A stretch of DNA of 64,000 nt from Chelydra serpentina. Taxonomy: Eukaryota > Chordata > Testudines > Chelydridae. The notes beneath the pieces were generated by a model that worked only from the letters and a program-made list of their open reading frames with translations, was not told where the DNA came from and ran no database searches. Position numbers and translations under genes: made by a program. Where the stretch lies: NCBI GenBank assembly GCA_037349315.1, contig JBAIAC010000006.1:52820501-52884500 (forward strand), read 5' to 3'. Positions within the stretch are counted from its first letter, which is position 1, and every line of letters begins with the position of its first letter. Positions 14,546 through 26,999 of the stretch are shown here, one piece after another.

Positions 14546-15769
14546 ACAGTTCTATGTAATATGCAAGTATTTATATTTGGCTACTGTTACCAAAAATATG
14601 AATCAAGATAAATAATTACCATAATGTTTCCTAAAATTCATAAGGGCATTAACCATACAAATGGATCCCTGATATATCTTTGGCTTTCTAGCCTTTGAAA
14701 CGAAATTCATTCTGGTAATTTTTTAAATGGGTTTTATCTTGGAACGAGCATTTTTGATCCTTTGTGTGATTTTTTTATATAAGATTTTCATTACATAATC
14801 ATTCACTTTAAATGCTGACAGTATAAGGATAAAAACGTGCCAAAAAGTAATAGATGTTAATGGACCAAATTCTGTCTAGCTGTTTTATGGAGTGTAAGTA
14901 TGAGCATAATTTAATTCACAATATTTTTATAATTTTAGGGCCCAGTCCTGCATCCTTACTTTACTTATATACAAATCTAAATGTATTTATTAGAAATGTT
15001 GTCTGAAAAAGGAAACCAAGACTAAGTCCTTTCTTTGCATTTTCCATATAGCCACAATTATAGACTTGCAAACATAAAGCAAAAGTAGGTAAATATACAA
15101 AGCACCTTTTGTTAATTTCAATATCTTTATAATATATGACTTGTACACATCTTGATAAAGGTTAACATTACATTCTTGACAAATATTTTTCCATCTTTTC
15201 TGTCTCTTTATGAACTCAATACACAGATTTTATAATCACCAGAATATTAACAATTTATTTTAAAAATAAACAGACCTGTCTGTCGGGATTAACAATCCCA
15301 ACTCATTTAACAACCTGTCAACAAAAGTTGGAGATTTAGCTGAGGTCCAGCGTAATGTTCTATTCCTTATTAACCATATTATTACAAAATGTTCTTGATA
15401 TAAACTCAACTGATGGCCTTGGTTGTAATGATTGTGTTATCCAAAAAACTATATACATAATGAGGTCATATTCTGCCCTGAGATATGTGCATGCAACTAT
15501 TGAAATCAGTGGGAGTTCTGCACACAGAACTGTGGAGCAGAGATTTCTTCTTGATCTCTAAACTATTTTTAATTAATTGGGGGAAGGGGCAGTAAACCAG
15601 CATTCAAAATCCTGAGGTTCTTACTCAGGATTTATTTTGTGCTTGTGCAAATCAAACTTGCCTGCAAGTCCACAGTAATTTACCTGAGAGAGAACAGAGT
15701 AAAACACTTGCTCCTAGGTATTCATAGTGCTGGGATTACACTCAGTAATAGTTTACTAGATGGGCACAT
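14546..15769. other. Unique AT-rich sequence
   Basis: No gene recognised. Around 15455-15545, TGAAATCAGTGGGAGTTCTGCACACAGAACT-type text is a small palindromic remnant of the ubiquitous CAATGGGAGT repeat group. Confidence 0.4.
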
Positions 15770-15900
15770 TCTAAAGTGATTTAGGTGCCTAACACTCCAT
15801 TTTAAAAGTGATTTAGGCACTTATGAGTCTAAGTACCATAAAAAGCATCTAGGTGCCTAAGTCGTTTTTTAAAATGGGGCTTAGACACCTAAATCAGTTA
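15770..15900. repeat. Short palindromic repeat built on GATTTAGGTGCCTAA
   Basis: GTGATTTAGGTGCCTAAC near 15778 is met by TTAGACACCTAAATCA near 15880 in inverted orientation, with ATCTAGGTGCCTAAGTC between. Small non-autonomous foldback element, no coding content. Confidence 0.55.
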
Positions 15901-15984
15901 AGTACTTTTGCCAATTTTACCCTACATCTGGTAATATATACATGTGAGTATTTTAGCTATTATTTGTATTGCAGTAATGCCATT

Positions 15985-16740
15985 GTGCTAGATGCTAGAG
16001 TCAAAAAAGAATGTTCAGAATCATTGAAAGGGATAGATAAGAGAGGAAAATACCATGTTGCCTCTATATAAATCTCTGGCATGCCCACATGTTGAATACT
16101 GCGTGCAGATGTGCTCGCCCCATCTCAAAAAAGATGCATTGGAATTGAAAACGGTACAGAAAAGAACAACCAAAATTATTAGGGGTCTAGAACAGCTTCC
16201 GTATGAGGAGAGATTAATAAGATTGGAATTTTTCAGCTTGGAAAAGAGATGACTAAGGGGGGATATGACAGAGGTCTATAAAATCATGGCTGGTGTGGAG
16301 AAAGTAAATAAGGAAGTGTTATTTACTCCTCATAACACAAGAACCGGGGTCACAAAATGAAATTAATAAGCAGCAGGTTTAAACCAAAGAAAAGGAAGTA
16401 TTTCTACACAATGCACAGTCAACCTGTGGAACTCTTTGCCAGAGGATGTTGTGAAGGCCAAGATTATAAGAGGATTAATAAAAGAACTAGATAAATTCAT
16501 GGAGGATAGCTCCATGAATGACTATTAGCCAGGATGGACAGGGATGGTGTCCCTAGCCTCTGTTTGCCAGACGATGGGAATGGGTGACAGGGGATGGATC
16601 ACTTGATGATTACCTGTTCTGTTCATTCCCTCTGGGGCACCTGGCATTGGCCCCTGTCGAAAGAGAGGATACTGGGCTGGATGGACCTTTGGTCTGACCC
16701 AGTATGGCTATTCTTATGTTATGCTCTTATGTACATCTAA
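15985..16740 (+). mobile_element. CR1 LINE 3' fragment with reverse-transcriptase C-terminal remnant
   Basis: Broken frames give SLKGIDKR, then LYKSLACPHVEYCVQM and RTTKIIRGLEQLPYEERL, all diagnostic of the CR1 ORF2 C-terminus and matching [16 protein letters not shown] and [19 protein letters not shown] in the better copy at 40996-42231. A TGA after LEKR near 16250 and shifts beyond it end the frame. The 3' untranslated part ends GACCCAGTATGGCTATTCTTATGTT. It is 5' truncated at almost the same point as the copy at 22275-23040. Confidence 0.85.
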
Positions 16741-16849
16741 ATAACATAGAATCATAGATTTAATGATGCAGGAGGAGGTGATCATTTAGTATATTAAATA
16801 TTTTAGAACGTTTGTTGTTGCTTTCCTTTGTTTCTTGTCCGAAAAATGT
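16741..16849. other. Unique spacer
   Basis: Short AT-rich sequence between two repeats, nothing recognised. Confidence 0.4.
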
Positions 16850-17082
16850 TGGGGTGGATCAGGAGGGACTCACCTGCAGAGCCGGGGCTGGGAGCTGCAG
16901 CTGCCTTACGCAGGTAGGAGGCAGCCCCGGCTGAGTAGGGGCTGACATGGGTGATGACTTGGCGCCTCCCTGCCTGCAGTAACCGGACTTTGGGTATCTG
17001 GTCAGTAGATCTGATCAGACACTGCCAGGTCCCCTATTCGACCAGACTAGCCGGTCAAAAACCAGGCACCTGGCAACCCTAG
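16850..17082 (-). mobile_element. Fragment of a hAT-type element ending CTGGCAACCCTAG
   Basis: The right end ACCTGGCAACCCTAG, preceded by GACTAGCCGGTCAAAAACC, is the inverted form of the left end of the element at 28923-29712 (AGGGTTGCCAGGT, then GTTTTTGACTGGAATGCC). The left end is missing, so this is a truncated relative in opposite orientation. Confidence 0.6.
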
Positions 17083-17842
17083 CAGAGAATCTTGCGCTGA
17101 CTTTTTAAAAACATTTTTGGTTTTGCACTCATTGGCCTCGATTCTGCAATGCACGTCACGTGAGCACAGGGGCCTACTTGTAACCAACACACTGCAGGAT
17201 CAGGGCCATCATTTACAGAAACATATACATGCAAGCCCTGTTTTGTGTCCACAATGAATTGCAGCTGCAAAATTGCAGTGGCTGTTATTTGTGTCCAGAA
17301 AATTGTGAGTGCAAATGGGTGGCCCGAGAGTGCTGAGCTGAAAAGGCAGCTAATAATATTTTCAAACAGTCAACTGCAGTAATAATCTCTGCAAAAACTG
17401 CATGTGTTGATTTACCATTTTTACCATAAAAACTCTGGGAATAATGATAGACTGTAGATTATCTTCTCTCTTAATGCAGGAGGATACTCAGGTCACATAT
17501 TCTGTATGCCACAGACACTAAAAAGGGTGAAATCTTGGCCTCAGTGAAGTCAGTGGGAGTTTTGCCATTGACTTCAATAGGACCAGAACATCCCTCAAAT
17601 TTCTTAAAAATCTGTAAAATTCATGCCAGTCACCACTCCTGCAGTAATCTTAGATTGTCTGTCTGTAAAAGGGGCTGTCAGGTTAACTTTAGCAGCCCTT
17701 GCCTTTTTTTGAGTGAGCTCCCTCCGAGCAAGAAATCAGTGTGCTTTTAACTATTTTGTATTTTAATTGATTTCAGAACATAAGAATCATGCTTAGTGAT
17801 TGTTGTTGTTTGTATTAAAGTCGTGTCCAGAAGCTCTAACTG
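17083..17842. other. Mostly unique, with small palindromic repeat remnants
   Basis: Around 17521-17592, GTGAAGTCAGTGGGAGTTTTGCCATTGACTTCAATAGG-type sequence (a CCATTGACTTC/GAAGTCAGTGG inverted pair) is a remnant of a short reptile palindromic repeat. Nothing coding is seen. Confidence 0.45.
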
Positions 17843-17925
17843 AGATCAGATTCAGAACCCCATTGCACAAACACACAAAAACTAATAGTCCCTGCCCCAA
17901 AGAGCTTACACTCTAGGAAAACAAA
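17843..17925 (+). repeat. Old interspersed repeat tail
   Basis: CCCATTGCACAAACACAC followed by AGTCCCTGCCCCAAAGAGCTTACACTCTA-type text is a widespread amniote repeat tail; a related piece (GCCATTGTGCTAGATGCTAG) lies near 15977. I do not assign its family. Confidence 0.5.
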
Positions 17926-17984
17926 AGTGATGGGACTGTGTTGCTTTTTGCATGTGAAAGTGAAGTACCTCCATCAAAGGGAAG

Positions 17985-18150
17985 CTGGAAATCTGGTTTA
18001 ATGGTTAAAACACAGCAAAGGGAGTCAAGAGATCTAGGATCTATTTCTGGCTCTACTTCTTTCTTGCTTGGGGAATTAAGCAAGTAGATTAACCTCTTTT
18101 TGCCTCAGTTTCCCCATTTGCAAAATGGGAGTCTTGCTTGTGAGGCTTAA
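17985..18150 (+). repeat. MIR-type SINE
   Basis: TTTAATGGTTAAAACAC, then GAGATCTAGGATCTATTTCTGGCTC, then CTCAGTTTCCCCATTTGCAAAATGGG follow the MIR order from tRNA-like head to core and 3' part. Confidence 0.8.
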
Positions 18151-21100
18151 CTTATTAATGTTTATCAAATTGTGTTAAGATCATTAGATTCCTCACTAAA
18201 TGTGTTCAAAGGGGCACAAATTCATGAACTATACTGCAAATTTGGCTAGTTTAAAAAACCAGCAAAAACCAATAGTAATAAAAACAACCCACAAGAGGAA
18301 AAGTACAAATCTCTCATCAAGAGCCACATAAACAGACATGAATGAATTTTATTTTGTTAATGTTTCACCAAAAACAAAGGCACTTTAAAAACCAACAGTA
18401 ACCAAATAAGGACTATAATATACCCTTCGGTTGTATACCTTTTTCTATACAATCAGTGAAGAGAATGAGATAAGTTAACACTAAAGAAAGGGAGGCAAAA
18501 GGTTTTCGGAAGCATTTTGAAAGTAGCTAGAATGTTGATGAGGCAGGAATCGAGGGCACGCAACTGCAGCAGTAACTATGGCAGTAATTCTGTCATATGC
18601 ATCTTTACATATGCACTAAATCTTCACTCCCGTAATTATATGTGTTTTTTTCCCTTGCACTGCTCGGTTGGAGATTTCCACTCATACCCAGGGTTACTTT
18701 CAAATTGTATTTAAAAAGATTTCTCTCTGAGGCAGTTTTTTTTTCTTTATACAATATAAAGAAGACAATCCATTTTGTTCAGCCAACAGCCATTTGCTCA
18801 GAAGGCAAATCAGAATTAAATTTCAAACAACAGTGAACTTAAAACCAAATCTAGAATAATTATTTTCTATTTAAAAATAATAAAAGTTCTCTTTTCTGTG
18901 CTCTGTCTCTTTGAGTTTCACAGTACTAGAGCTGTTGCCAGGAGACCATTCAAATGTCCATTGAAGTAAATGGAAAGATTTCCACTAACTATAGTGGGCA
19001 TTGGATTAGGCCTGAAATCAAACATATATCCCAATCTAAGAGAACATTTGTCCTTAAATAAAAAATGACACTGCAGTAGTTCACTCAGTTTTCTGCATAA
19101 ATATCTTATATGAACAAAACTACACATTACTTTTTGTGCTTTTACAGAACGATCACATAGTGAACATTGGCAAACAACTACTTCCTTCCATCCCTCTCAG
19201 GATCCCTAGTAGGCCATGTCAGAGAAGGGATAAGTGGCCTTGAGTGACATGTACTAGAACTTAACTCGCAGCCTGACTCGGTTTCTGATTTTAGACATAC
19301 AGTTTACCAGAGGAACCTGAGTAGTGCTCGGATTTCCATAGTTAGTGTATTTTTAAACAAGGGAGGTATAGAAGGAAACAAATGTAGTGAGTGTCTTGCC
19401 AAGTGTCTTGCCTGGGTGCTAAGTTCATTGTTTGTCACAAATCCATTATCTGATGATTAATTAATAACAAAAGGCAGTGCTGCTGTGCCATTTTATGACT
19501 CCTGTGCTGCTGATTTTGAAATATAACATAATACAGTGGGTTTGTGGGTAGTATTTTTTAAGGCTGAATTATTTTGGTTCATTTTTGCTGGTAAACACAA
19601 AGCTTAAGTGCAACCACTGGAGTAAATGAGTGGAAAATTCCCCGCCCCCCTCCCCACCACCACACACTTTTTACTATACTTTTAATATTCTTTTCTGCAC
19701 GACTTCAGCCTCATGCATTTTCTTGTCCTAGCTCACTCCCATAGCAGTTTCTCATGTAGTTGCATTTCCGACATAAAATATCAGAATCTTCTTCCCTTCT
19801 ACCCTGTGCAATCCTATTATGGTCATCAGTAGCAAGCCAAAAAAGAGAGAGAATCTTATGATTATTTCAGTATTTCTAATTGCTGATTTAGGAATAAAAC
19901 TGGTTTAATGTGCATTTCTAGTCTTAAAAATGACTGTAAAATAGCTTTTGGGAATTCTGTGTGTATTATCAATCAATCATATCACACTTGTTCAATTTAC
20001 ATGCAAGAGATGTTTATTTCTAACTGCCAGCCCTACACATGTGACCTAGAATCTGAAAGTCAAGCTGAATCTTTTCTATTACCAGAACCCATCAACTTCT
20101 CCAACATCTTTGAACCCTTGACTTATAATGTCAATGGGAGTTCATGGGAGTAAGAGAGGACAGAATTTGGCCTGGCAATTTGGAACTCAGATAAAAATAA
20201 ATGTAAATTCTCTTGATGATGTGTATCCTGATAGAATTCAGCCAGTATTGGCTATGAAGCAGTGAGAAGAGTAAAACATTACTTGAGTTAGTGAGGATGT
20301 GACTCTGACTGTGCAGAGGGAGCAGGTCTGTTGAGAAAAAAGGATGCAACAAAGGTTTGACAGAAGCTACTGACACAAACGTACAATATTTTTCCATAGT
20401 CTTTTTTCTAACTATAATCCCTGTTTAAAATCACAGCATATTATTTTATAGTGTGTGTTGATCCTGTGCACTGTGAACCCAAGTATCAAACAAGCAAAAC
20501 AGCAGTTGTTCCAACAGAGGCAGAGCTCTGGGTTCCCTTGTAAGCCTAGGAGATTAGAAGCTGTCCCCATTAGAAATAGACTTTTCTTGGTGAACCAAGC
20601 TGCCTGGTTCAGGCCCTGTCTATGTATAGTATGTAACCGCTTTTACTAGCATGTTTTACAGAGAAGGAGAGAAAGATCAATGCAGTTCCTTTGACCCAGA
20701 GGTAGAGCTAAGAGATATTGTGCTGCAGGTTATAAATCTAAATGTAAGAATTATTCTCAGGACACAGCATTCTAGAGACTCAGAGCATCATGATAGTGAT
20801 TATTTATTGGAATTTCTGTGGAACTTATTGTAGAATCTGAGCAGTTCACAATATTAAAAAATACATCCAAATGCCTGTACAAGGTAAAACTTTCTTGACT
20901 TCTTTTAAGCGAGTTCCTGCCAGTGCTAAGGAATCACAGTATCACTTGGGAATACCAAACTCCCCAATCATATTGCAAGGTCTGAATAACATAGGTTCAA
21001 GAAAAACAGAAGGAAAATAATCATTAATATTGACAGCGGTATTTCTTTATTATACTTTGTACTGCAAAGAGAGTACTAGTAGTAATAGCTGATTGAAACA

Positions 21101-21654
21101 GACAGGTCTGCATATAATCCAAGGATTTAGAAAATAAGATTTAAAACAGATGTTTTTTTAAAAACTTATTTTTTTACTGGAAGTAAGTTTGCTGTTGAGG
21201 GTTTTAATAGCAGCAGAACCTATGCTAAGCATACCTCTCAACTGTCGCCCATTGTATAAAATATCCCATATTTCAGACTGTATTGAGAACATGTTCACTG
21301 TTCTCGGTAGCCCTCTATGGCTAGTGATGTTTGCCTGTTGCAGCTACTGGATGCTAATCCCAGCTGACTGGATTCGGTATACAATTTACTTCTCGTGCTC
21401 CTGCTGCAAATATTGGGTTAACTGGCTGGTGCTGCATTTCCAGCACTTGCCTTGAGTGCTTACTCTGTGCTCTTCTTCCTCCCATCATCTTCACATAATG
21501 AGAGCAGCCACTGTCCCCAGCGGAGAGAGGAAGGAAAGATAGGGGTGGGGGAGGGAATATTAATGAGAAAGGTGAAGGAAGAAAAAAAGGAAAGGTGAGA
21601 CACGGTGGGGGAGGGAAGGAGACAACACTAGAGATGGTGTGGGAGAAATGGCAT
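18151..21654. other. Unique sequence, nothing recognised
   Basis: Longest clean non-repeat stretch of the window. Frames of 60-115 codons occur on both strands, including a minus-strand frame at 21354-21701 through a purine-rich tract (about 21470-21620), but none shows a motif or family resemblance. Small remnants of the CAATGGGAGT repeat group lie near 18950 and 20130. Confidence 0.45.
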
Positions 21655-22155
21655 TGTGACAGACCCAGACGAGTGGGGTACAGAAGTCTGGTAGAAGGCA
21701 AATATACTGGCCACTGGATGAATAGTTTTCTATTCCCTGAGTGACCAGAGCAGGGGCTGCACTAGAGCAATCAGGAACCTGCTAGAACCAATTAAGACAG
21801 GCAGGCTAATTAGGACACCTGGAGCCAATTAAGAAGAAACTGCTGGAATCAATTAGGACAGGCTGGCTAATCAGGGCACCTGAGTTTAAAAAAGGACCTC
21901 ACTTCAGTTTGTGGTGTGCGTGTGAGGAGCTGGGAGTTGGTGGCACTAGGAGCTGAGAGTAAGAGGGCGTTCTGCTGGAAGATCCTGTGGTGAGGATAAG
22001 GAAGGTGTTGGGAGGAGGCCATGGGGAAGTAGCCCAGGGAGTTGTAGCTGTCGCGCAGCTGTTCCAGGAGGCACTCTAAACAACTGCAGTCCACAGGGCC
22101 TTGGGCTGGAACCTGGAATAGAGGGTGGGCCTGGGTCTCGTCCCCCCCAAACCCA
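21655..22155 (+). mobile_element. Partial LTR, second copy of the 6896 family
   Basis: Begins TGTGACAGACCCAGACGAG and follows the LTR at 6896-7551 through GTTTAAAAAAGGACC (TATA-like, about 21884) and GTAGCCCAGGGAGTTGTAGC. It loses similarity at about 22155, about 120 bp short of the family end, so the 3' part is deleted. With no second terminus, no target duplication can be read. Confidence 0.75.
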
Positions 22156-22158
22156 ACA

Positions 22159-22205
22159 CACTGCCACACTGTATGGTGTATTTTCACTGCCACACTGTAT
22201 GGTGT
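22159..22205 (+). repeat. 21-bp direct duplication at the LTR break
   Basis: CACTGCCACACTGTATGGTG is repeated at about 22159 and 22185, immediately after the LTR truncation point. It probably marks a rearrangement at the break. Confidence 0.7.
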
Positions 22206-22274
22206 TTCCAGACATCTTTGTTCAGTCTGTGTTGCTGTTGAGAGTTAGCCAGCTTAATCTATCCCATTTTTTTA

Positions 22275-23040
22275 ATGATTCCCAAAATTCTGTTGGAGGC
22301 AGTCAAAAAAGCGAGCAGAATGTTGGGAATCATTAAGAAAGGGATAGATAAAACAGATAATATCATATTGCCTCTATGTAAATCATGGTATGCCCACATC
22401 TTGAATACTGCATGCAGATGTGGGGATTGCCCCATATCAAAAAAGATATATTGGAATTGGAAAAGATTCAGAAGAGCCTAACAAAATTGATTAGGGGTGT
22501 GGAACAGCTGTCCTATTAGGAGAGATTAATAAAACTGAAACTTTTCAGCTTGGAAAAGAGACAACTAAGCGGGGATATGATAGAGGTCTATAAAATCATG
22601 ACTGGTGTGGAGAAAGTAAATAAGGAAGTATTATTTACTCCTTCTCATAACACAAGAACTAGGGGGTCACCAAATGAAATTAATAGGCAGCAGATTTAAA
22701 ACAAACAAGAGGAAGTATTTTTCACACAACGCACAGTCAACCTGTGAAACTCCTTGCCAGAGGATGTTGTGAAGGCCAAGACTATAACAGGGTTCAAAAA
22801 AGAACTAGATGAGTTCATGGATGATAGGTCCATGAATGACTATTAGCCAGGATGGACAGGGATAGTGTCCCTAGCCCCTGTTTGCCAGAAGCTAGGAATG
22901 GGCGACAGGATGGATCACTTGATGATTACCTGTTCTGTTCATTCCCTTTGGGGCATCTGGCATTGGCCACTGTCAGAAGACAGGATACTGAGCTAGATAG
23001 ACCTTTGGTCTCACCCAGTATGGTTGTTCTTATGTTCTCA
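22275..23040 (+). mobile_element. CR1 LINE 3' fragment
   Basis: The 5' part encodes AVKKASRMLGIIKKGIDK, the conserved CR1 ORF2 C-terminal stretch, then decays by frameshift. The untranslated part ends CACCCAGTATGGTTGTTC and TTATGTTCTCATG. Very similar to 15985-16740 in extent and sequence, indicating the same subfamily. Confidence 0.85.
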
Positions 23041-23829
23041 TGTCGAGGCACTGGTATTCTGAGTGTACTGAATCTCATCTTTATGCACCTTGGAACTCCT
23101 TGACACATCATAACAAGGGCTGAGGAGAAGGAATCATGTGGAAGAAGTAATCATTAGTACACTAGAGAGTAACATGTTCCTCAGAATATTACAGGAAATG
23201 AACAGATGTCTTGATAGTTTGTTGCTTTTAAAAAAATATCTGTGTGGTATTCTTCATGGCTAAGCTAACACAACATTTGAGAAGGCACTTGCTAAGAAGC
23301 CCTGAAAATTATCCAAATAAACATAGATTCTGCTTAGAATGCAAACGTGTCTTCCCAACCTGGAAAAATTAGATTGTTTTGTACACAGAAAATCCTTCCT
23401 GTTGTCCTTCCATTAAAAACTGACTCTGGCTGAGACAGTACGGTGATGTCAACGCATTACTCCATCTACATTTTCAAAGTCTGATTCTTCTACCAATGGC
23501 ACTCACACAACTCCTACTGAAATCAATTGGCACTCCTCAATGGGGCCAGTTGTCATTCTTTACCGTTTGCTGTGGTTGCAGCTTCATCAAATGAGAGACA
23601 CTTGGTTCTGAAATTGTTGCCAGAAAGGTTTCCCAGGTAGAATATTCGCATGAAGCACACTGTATTTTTGAGAATGACATTAAACGAGAATCTTTCTAGA
23701 AGCCCAATTAAGTATGGGTCTATGTGGAGTTTTTCTCATATTTTGAATGACAAATATTTTGCACGAGAAAACTCACTTCCCTTCTTAGTGGTTTTCTTTT
23801 TTTATTAACCATCTGACCCCCCATTACCA
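23041..23829. other. Unique sequence
   Basis: No gene recognised. A weak CAATGG-type palindromic remnant lies near 23480-23550. Confidence 0.4.
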
Positions 23830-24045
23830 TAATATCTGAGCACTTCACAAACATCAAGGACTTTAACCTCACGTTGCCCTGGTGTGCTAAGAAGATGTTG
23901 TTATCCCCATTTTCTAGGTGTGGAACTGAGGCAGAGAGAGCAAAGGCTCATCAGTGAGTGTAAATTGTCATAGCCAGGAAATGAAACCAGCTCTCAAGGG
24001 TCCCAGTCGAAGACCTTAACCACAAGATCACAATTCCTCTTTGGA
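23830..24045 (-). repeat. MIR-type SINE, reverse
   Basis: TTATCCCCATTTTCTAGGTG, GAACTGAGGCAGAGAGAGC, GAAATGAAACCAGCTCTC and CTTAACCACAAGATCAC follow the reverse complement of MIR from its 3' part to its tRNA-like head. Confidence 0.75.
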
Positions 24046-25239
24046 CCATCTTTCCTCTTCACTAATAACTTTGTTAAAAATAAGGCAGCTGCATTTCTTT
24101 AAATTCTCTTGAAATTTAAGTCCTGTTCTAAAATAGGAACTTTGTCCAGAATTGTTGTGATTAGATAGTCTCTTCATTTGTATGTGCTATGATACCTTAA
24201 TTTTCAAACTAGTAGCAAAAACTGCAGAACAGATGTGTCCTTTTCTTTTTCTTTTTTTTTAAATGAAGTAGGGTCTGATCTGGGACATTTTTTCTTTAAT
24301 AAACATAGTAAATCTCTCAATATTTAGTGTGCCCGTACATTTAAATAATTGAATAATGGACAGCAGGCAGTTCATCAGTGCGTTATAAAGTAAATCCACA
24401 AATGTATTTTTCTCACATAATGCTTCTAAATATACCTGATTACAGAAACACACAAATTTATTCAAGCATAGTACATCCTCTCCTCATAGACTGTCAGCTA
24501 TGCTGATAGATTTGGGTGTCCCATAGAAACAAATTTATTTCATTTCTAACCTAAGACACATTTACACACAGGCTGTAAAGGTAAAATCCCAGTAGAGCAT
24601 TTCTTGCTTTTATTGTTGTGCTTTCAAATTATTTTTTAGATCCCTGCCCTGAATCTCTCTTAGTAGCATATCTCTCAGCCATGTGTCATTGAAAGATATG
24701 TCACTCATGTTAGAGAAATCTACCCATGACACACATTACTGTAAACTGATAATTTATTGCTGATGCATGAAATTAAGGTTTAAAAAAATGTCCTTTATGT
24801 TAAAGAAATGAACCCTCACATTACTCCAAGATTTCTTGTTTGCTGTTTTCTTTTTGGTTCCTTTTTGAATCTTGAATCTATAATGTCAGACACATTATAA
24901 AGGCCAGTGACACATTGTAAGCCTGTCTAGTGTCAGGTCATCTTGGCTCTCCATGTGTCCATATGCCTCACCCAACTGACAGCACTATTGAAGGGGTAGG
25001 TTATAAAACCACAAAGCTCAAGCCATTGCAGTTTTATTCCCTCTGTTTATTTCTCTGAGGTATCCACAATGGTTAACCCCTAACAACAATAAATCAGCAC
25101 ATGCAATTCCAGTTACCATAAATAAAGCAACGTTTATAGATTGAAAGGGAAGAAAAGAAAGAGAAGCATAAAAATAAAAGTTTTGTTCCTGTAAACAGAT
25201 TGAGGCAATTAATTGACCTTTGAGTATCAATTTTAAATA
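24046..25239. other. Unique AT-rich sequence
   Basis: Nothing recognisable. Confidence 0.45.
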
Positions 25240-25615
25240 GGCCCAATGGTCAGTGATGGGATGTTAGAAGTTACTACAGAGAACTTTTTCTTGGGTGTGT
25301 GGCTGGTGAGTCTTGCCCACATGCTCAGGGTTCAACTGATCGCCATATTGGGGGTCGGGAAGGAATTTTACTCCAGGGTAGATTGGCAGAGGCCCTGGAG
25401 GTTTTTCGCCTTGCTCCGCAGCATGGGGTATGGGTCACTTGCTGGAGGATTCTCTGCATCTTGAAGTCTTTAAACCATGATTTGAGGACTTCAGTAGCTG
25501 AGACATAGGTGAGAGGATTATTCCAGGAGCGGGTGGGTGAGATTCTGTGGCCTGCATTATGCAGGAGATCAGACTAGATGATCATAATGGTCCCTTCTGA
25601 CCTTAAAGTCTATGA
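25240..25615 (+). repeat. CR1-type LINE 3' untranslated end
   Basis: The terminus CAGACTAGATGATCATAATGG, then CCCTTCTGACCTTAAAGTC and TATGAGTC, matches the 3' end of the CR1 at 34310-36405 (GATCACAGTGGTCCCTTCTGG). Upstream GGGAAGGAATTTTACTCCAGG fits a CR1 3' untranslated region. Frames of about 70 codons across it are not genes. Confidence 0.75.
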
Positions 25616-25900
25616 GTCTGATCTCACTTATCCTGATGTAAATCAGGTGAATGTAACGGAGTTGCAATGGTGTATAACAAGCGTGAATGAGATCAGAACT
25701 GGGTTAATTTAGTCTAATCAAGGAAAGATTAGTGGGATGTGAAAAAGGCTGCATTTGTGGTTAAAAAGGAGTGAGAAGTCTCCCAGGCTTTACCATCAAT
25801 TTTTGTTTTGGCCATGGGCAAATCACTTAACCTCGCTGTGCTTCAGTGTCTTCATATGTTAAAAAGGGGTAACACTTGCCTGTCTCACAGAAAGCTAAAT
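25616..25900 (+). repeat. Palindromic repeat remnant followed by a MIR 3' part
   Basis: 25616-25705 has TCTGATCTCACTTATCCTGATG and GAATGAGATCAGAACTG as inverted ends around a short centre. About 25780-25900 carries GGGCAAATCACTTAACCTCG and TGCTTCAGTGTCTTC, the MIR core and 3' segment. Confidence 0.6.
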
Positions 25901-26968
25901 TCATTTGTCATGTTCCTTTGTCATCTTACATGGATGTTCAAAGTGTAGTTATACATCAGTTTGAGAAGTATAGTTAGCTAGGCTCTAAGCTTATTTACAT
26001 AGCATGGTTAAAGAAGGTGAAACCTTACCTGTTAACGTTCTTTGATTCAGCCAGGTGCTGTTAGCCTGGCTGTTACCCTTCCCATCTTTCTCTCTGGAAG
26101 GCCCTGTCATGTTTCAGACAGATGTGTGACCTGCCTTAGATTCTGCTTCTTCCTCTGCAATCCTTGCTATATCCGTCGTTCCTCTGTAGCTTATATCCAG
26201 TATTTAGAGGTAGAGAGATATGTAGTTCTGCAGGAGCAATGGTTATTAGAGACCCACTGACTGTCTGTGCCACATTTGGACCCAGCTACATTTCAAGCTG
26301 TGGTAGATGATGAGGGACTAGAAACTTCTATTGGTAGTTTAGAAGCTGATGTCAGGCTGTCATATTTAGTCATTAATACCTATCAAGTTTATTATAATCC
26401 CAGGACAGCAAAGTGCACTCTCATGTTTTTCTACTTCAGATCAGCACACTTCACTTGGCAGAACCCTTTTCAGAAATGTATCATTGCCAGCATTCATTAG
26501 TTACCTCCATGTTTAGTATAAACTACTATCACCCTTTCTTGCCTTTAACCTATGTGGATGCATGTAGTAGTTGTCTTGGACAGCTAATTCAAATAATTGG
26601 TTACATCACATTCCTTCACAAACAGGTTTTTTTCTTTTGTTTCTTCTACTTTCCTCAGTGCATGCTGTAATATCTGATGTCCACAATTACCAGGAAAGTT
26701 CCTTATATCATTGAAACTTTATAGTGAGGTGCATATTTACCGATTTAATTAATTGTGTCTAGATTCTGTGACTATCCACTCAGCACTGACCAGTCTCCCA
26801 AAGCACTGCCTCAGCATTCAATGGACTCAGTCTAAAACTTGGGATTGGTTCACTTGGGACAGTCTCTTCTTGATTTTTCCGAACTTCTGGTGGGGAATTT
26901 GGAGGAAGGTTGCTGAACATTACACAACACATGCCTCTTTAAAAATTATTTATTTTTCTCCTCTGAGT

Positions 26969-26999
<31 letters not shown>

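Noticed and set aside
6896..22155. The two same-strand LTR copies as ends of one provirus
   Set aside because: The first has its own GTAG duplication on both sides, and the 14 kb between them contains no retroviral coding remnant.
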